Shown piece after piece: positions 63,840 through 64,000 of a DNA stretch of 64,000 nt. Below the pieces are notes generated by a model. It ran no database searches. It was not told the DNA's origin and saw only the letters and a program-made list of their open reading frames with translations. A program made the position numbers and the translations under genes. The stretch is from Fructobacillus durionis (GTDB lineage: Bacteria; Bacillota; Bacilli; Lactobacillales; Lactobacillaceae): positions 50,279 through 114,278 of the forward strand of contig NZ_FOLI01000003.1 in assembly GCF_900112405.1 (NCBI RefSeq), written 5' to 3'. Each line of letters starts with the position of its first letter. The first letter of the stretch is position 1.

Positions 63840-64000
63840 TTGCCCAATCGGGTTAGCACATTGAAAACTGAACAAAACTTTGAACAAACAAATCTGTAAC
63901 GAGATTTAGCTTTGACAGCTAAATCTAACAAATTTGCGAAGTCAATTCGTAACAAACAATAAACGGATAGGCGTTATCGGATAGATAACAAATAGTCAGT
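63840..64000 (+). other. Probable rRNA operon leader (16S lies beyond the window)
   Basis: The stretch has the motif TTGAAAACTGAACAAAAC often found in Lactobacillales rRNA leaders and spacers, and a 10-bp hairpin AGATTTAGCT/AGCTAAATCT (63903-63927) that could be a processing stem. There is no open reading frame. The window ends before 16S rRNA. Confidence 0.75.

Overview
The window is ordinary low-to-mid GC Firmicute chromosome and most resembles the Leuconostoc/Fructobacillus/Weissella group (Lactobacillales). The signs are the ClpP sequence, an NAD-dependent D-lactate dehydrogenase with every catalytic residue at the Lactobacillus numbering, LafA/LafB-type glycolipid synthases with an LtaS-like enzyme, RNase Y/RNase R/SmpB, LexA (DinR-type) boxes, and strong AGGAGG ribosome sites. 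Genus assignment is inference. I see no IS element, prophage, CRISPR array or tRNA gene.

Layout. 1-3.4 kb: the 3' end of whiA, clpP, D-ldh, an orphan EIIC-like permease and a tiny membrane protein. 3.4-10.9 kb (minus strand): a tight aromatic operon aroE-aroD-(MFS permease fused to chorismate mutase)-aroC-aroA-tyrA-aroK-(pheA-like). 11.4-18.2 kb (plus strand): a complete trpEGDCFBA operon behind a T-box. 18.2-19.3 kb: an orphan hydratase behind an Ile-rich leader peptide. 19.3-22.8 kb: TSUP permease, Nudix protein, tgt and yajC. 23-26.6 kb: a heterodimeric multidrug ABC exporter behind a short-ORF attenuator. 26.6-32.4 kb: glycolipid/lipoteichoic acid genes (LafA, LafB, a flippase-like protein, YkuJ, LtaS-like). 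32.4-37.4 kb: SOS-controlled uvrB and uvrA. 37.6-39.7 kb: an amino acid permease and an Apf-like wall protein with a structured leader. 39.8-45.4 kb: the yqeG-yqeH-yhbY-yqeK-rsfS-methyltransferase-tmcAL-yceD ribosome/RNA cluster. 45.5-49.5 kb: a two-component system, yidC, a TrmH-family methylase and secG. 49.5-55.1 kb: rnr, smpB, rny and two envelope-associated small proteins. 55.1-60.7 kb: rnhC (minus), cvpA, mutS2 and an unidentified gene pair. 60.7-63.6 kb: an SOS-controlled YolD-like gene, gmk, rpoZ, a cyclophilin, an S1 protein and an unknown. The right edge carries tandem strong promoters and a leader typical of an rRNA operon, and the window ends before 16S begins.

The most interesting layer is regulatory RNA. 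In 12 kb there are four transcription attenuators. The divergent aro and trp operons start from one intergenic region but use different sensors: a T-box with a Trp (UGG) specifier for trp, and an apparent ribosome-read leader peptide (19 aa, containing Tyr-Tyr-Gly-Phe-Tyr-Tyr-Phe) followed by mutually exclusive hairpins and a terminator for aro. Downstream of trp, a second leader peptide (22 aa, ending Ile-Ile-Ala-Ala-Ile-Ile-Ile-Val) precedes alternative hairpins and a terminator in front of a fumarylacetoacetase-superfamily hydratase whose role is unknown. A third short ORF is buried in a terminator before the ABC exporter. Classical leader-peptide attenuation of amino acid genes is not the usual Lactobacillales solution, so this trio is my candidate for an under-described system. 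Other highlights are the MFS-chorismate mutase fusion, a Tgt that lacks the Cys zinc ligands, and a YolD-like gene with a perfect LexA box placed exactly in its promoter spacer.
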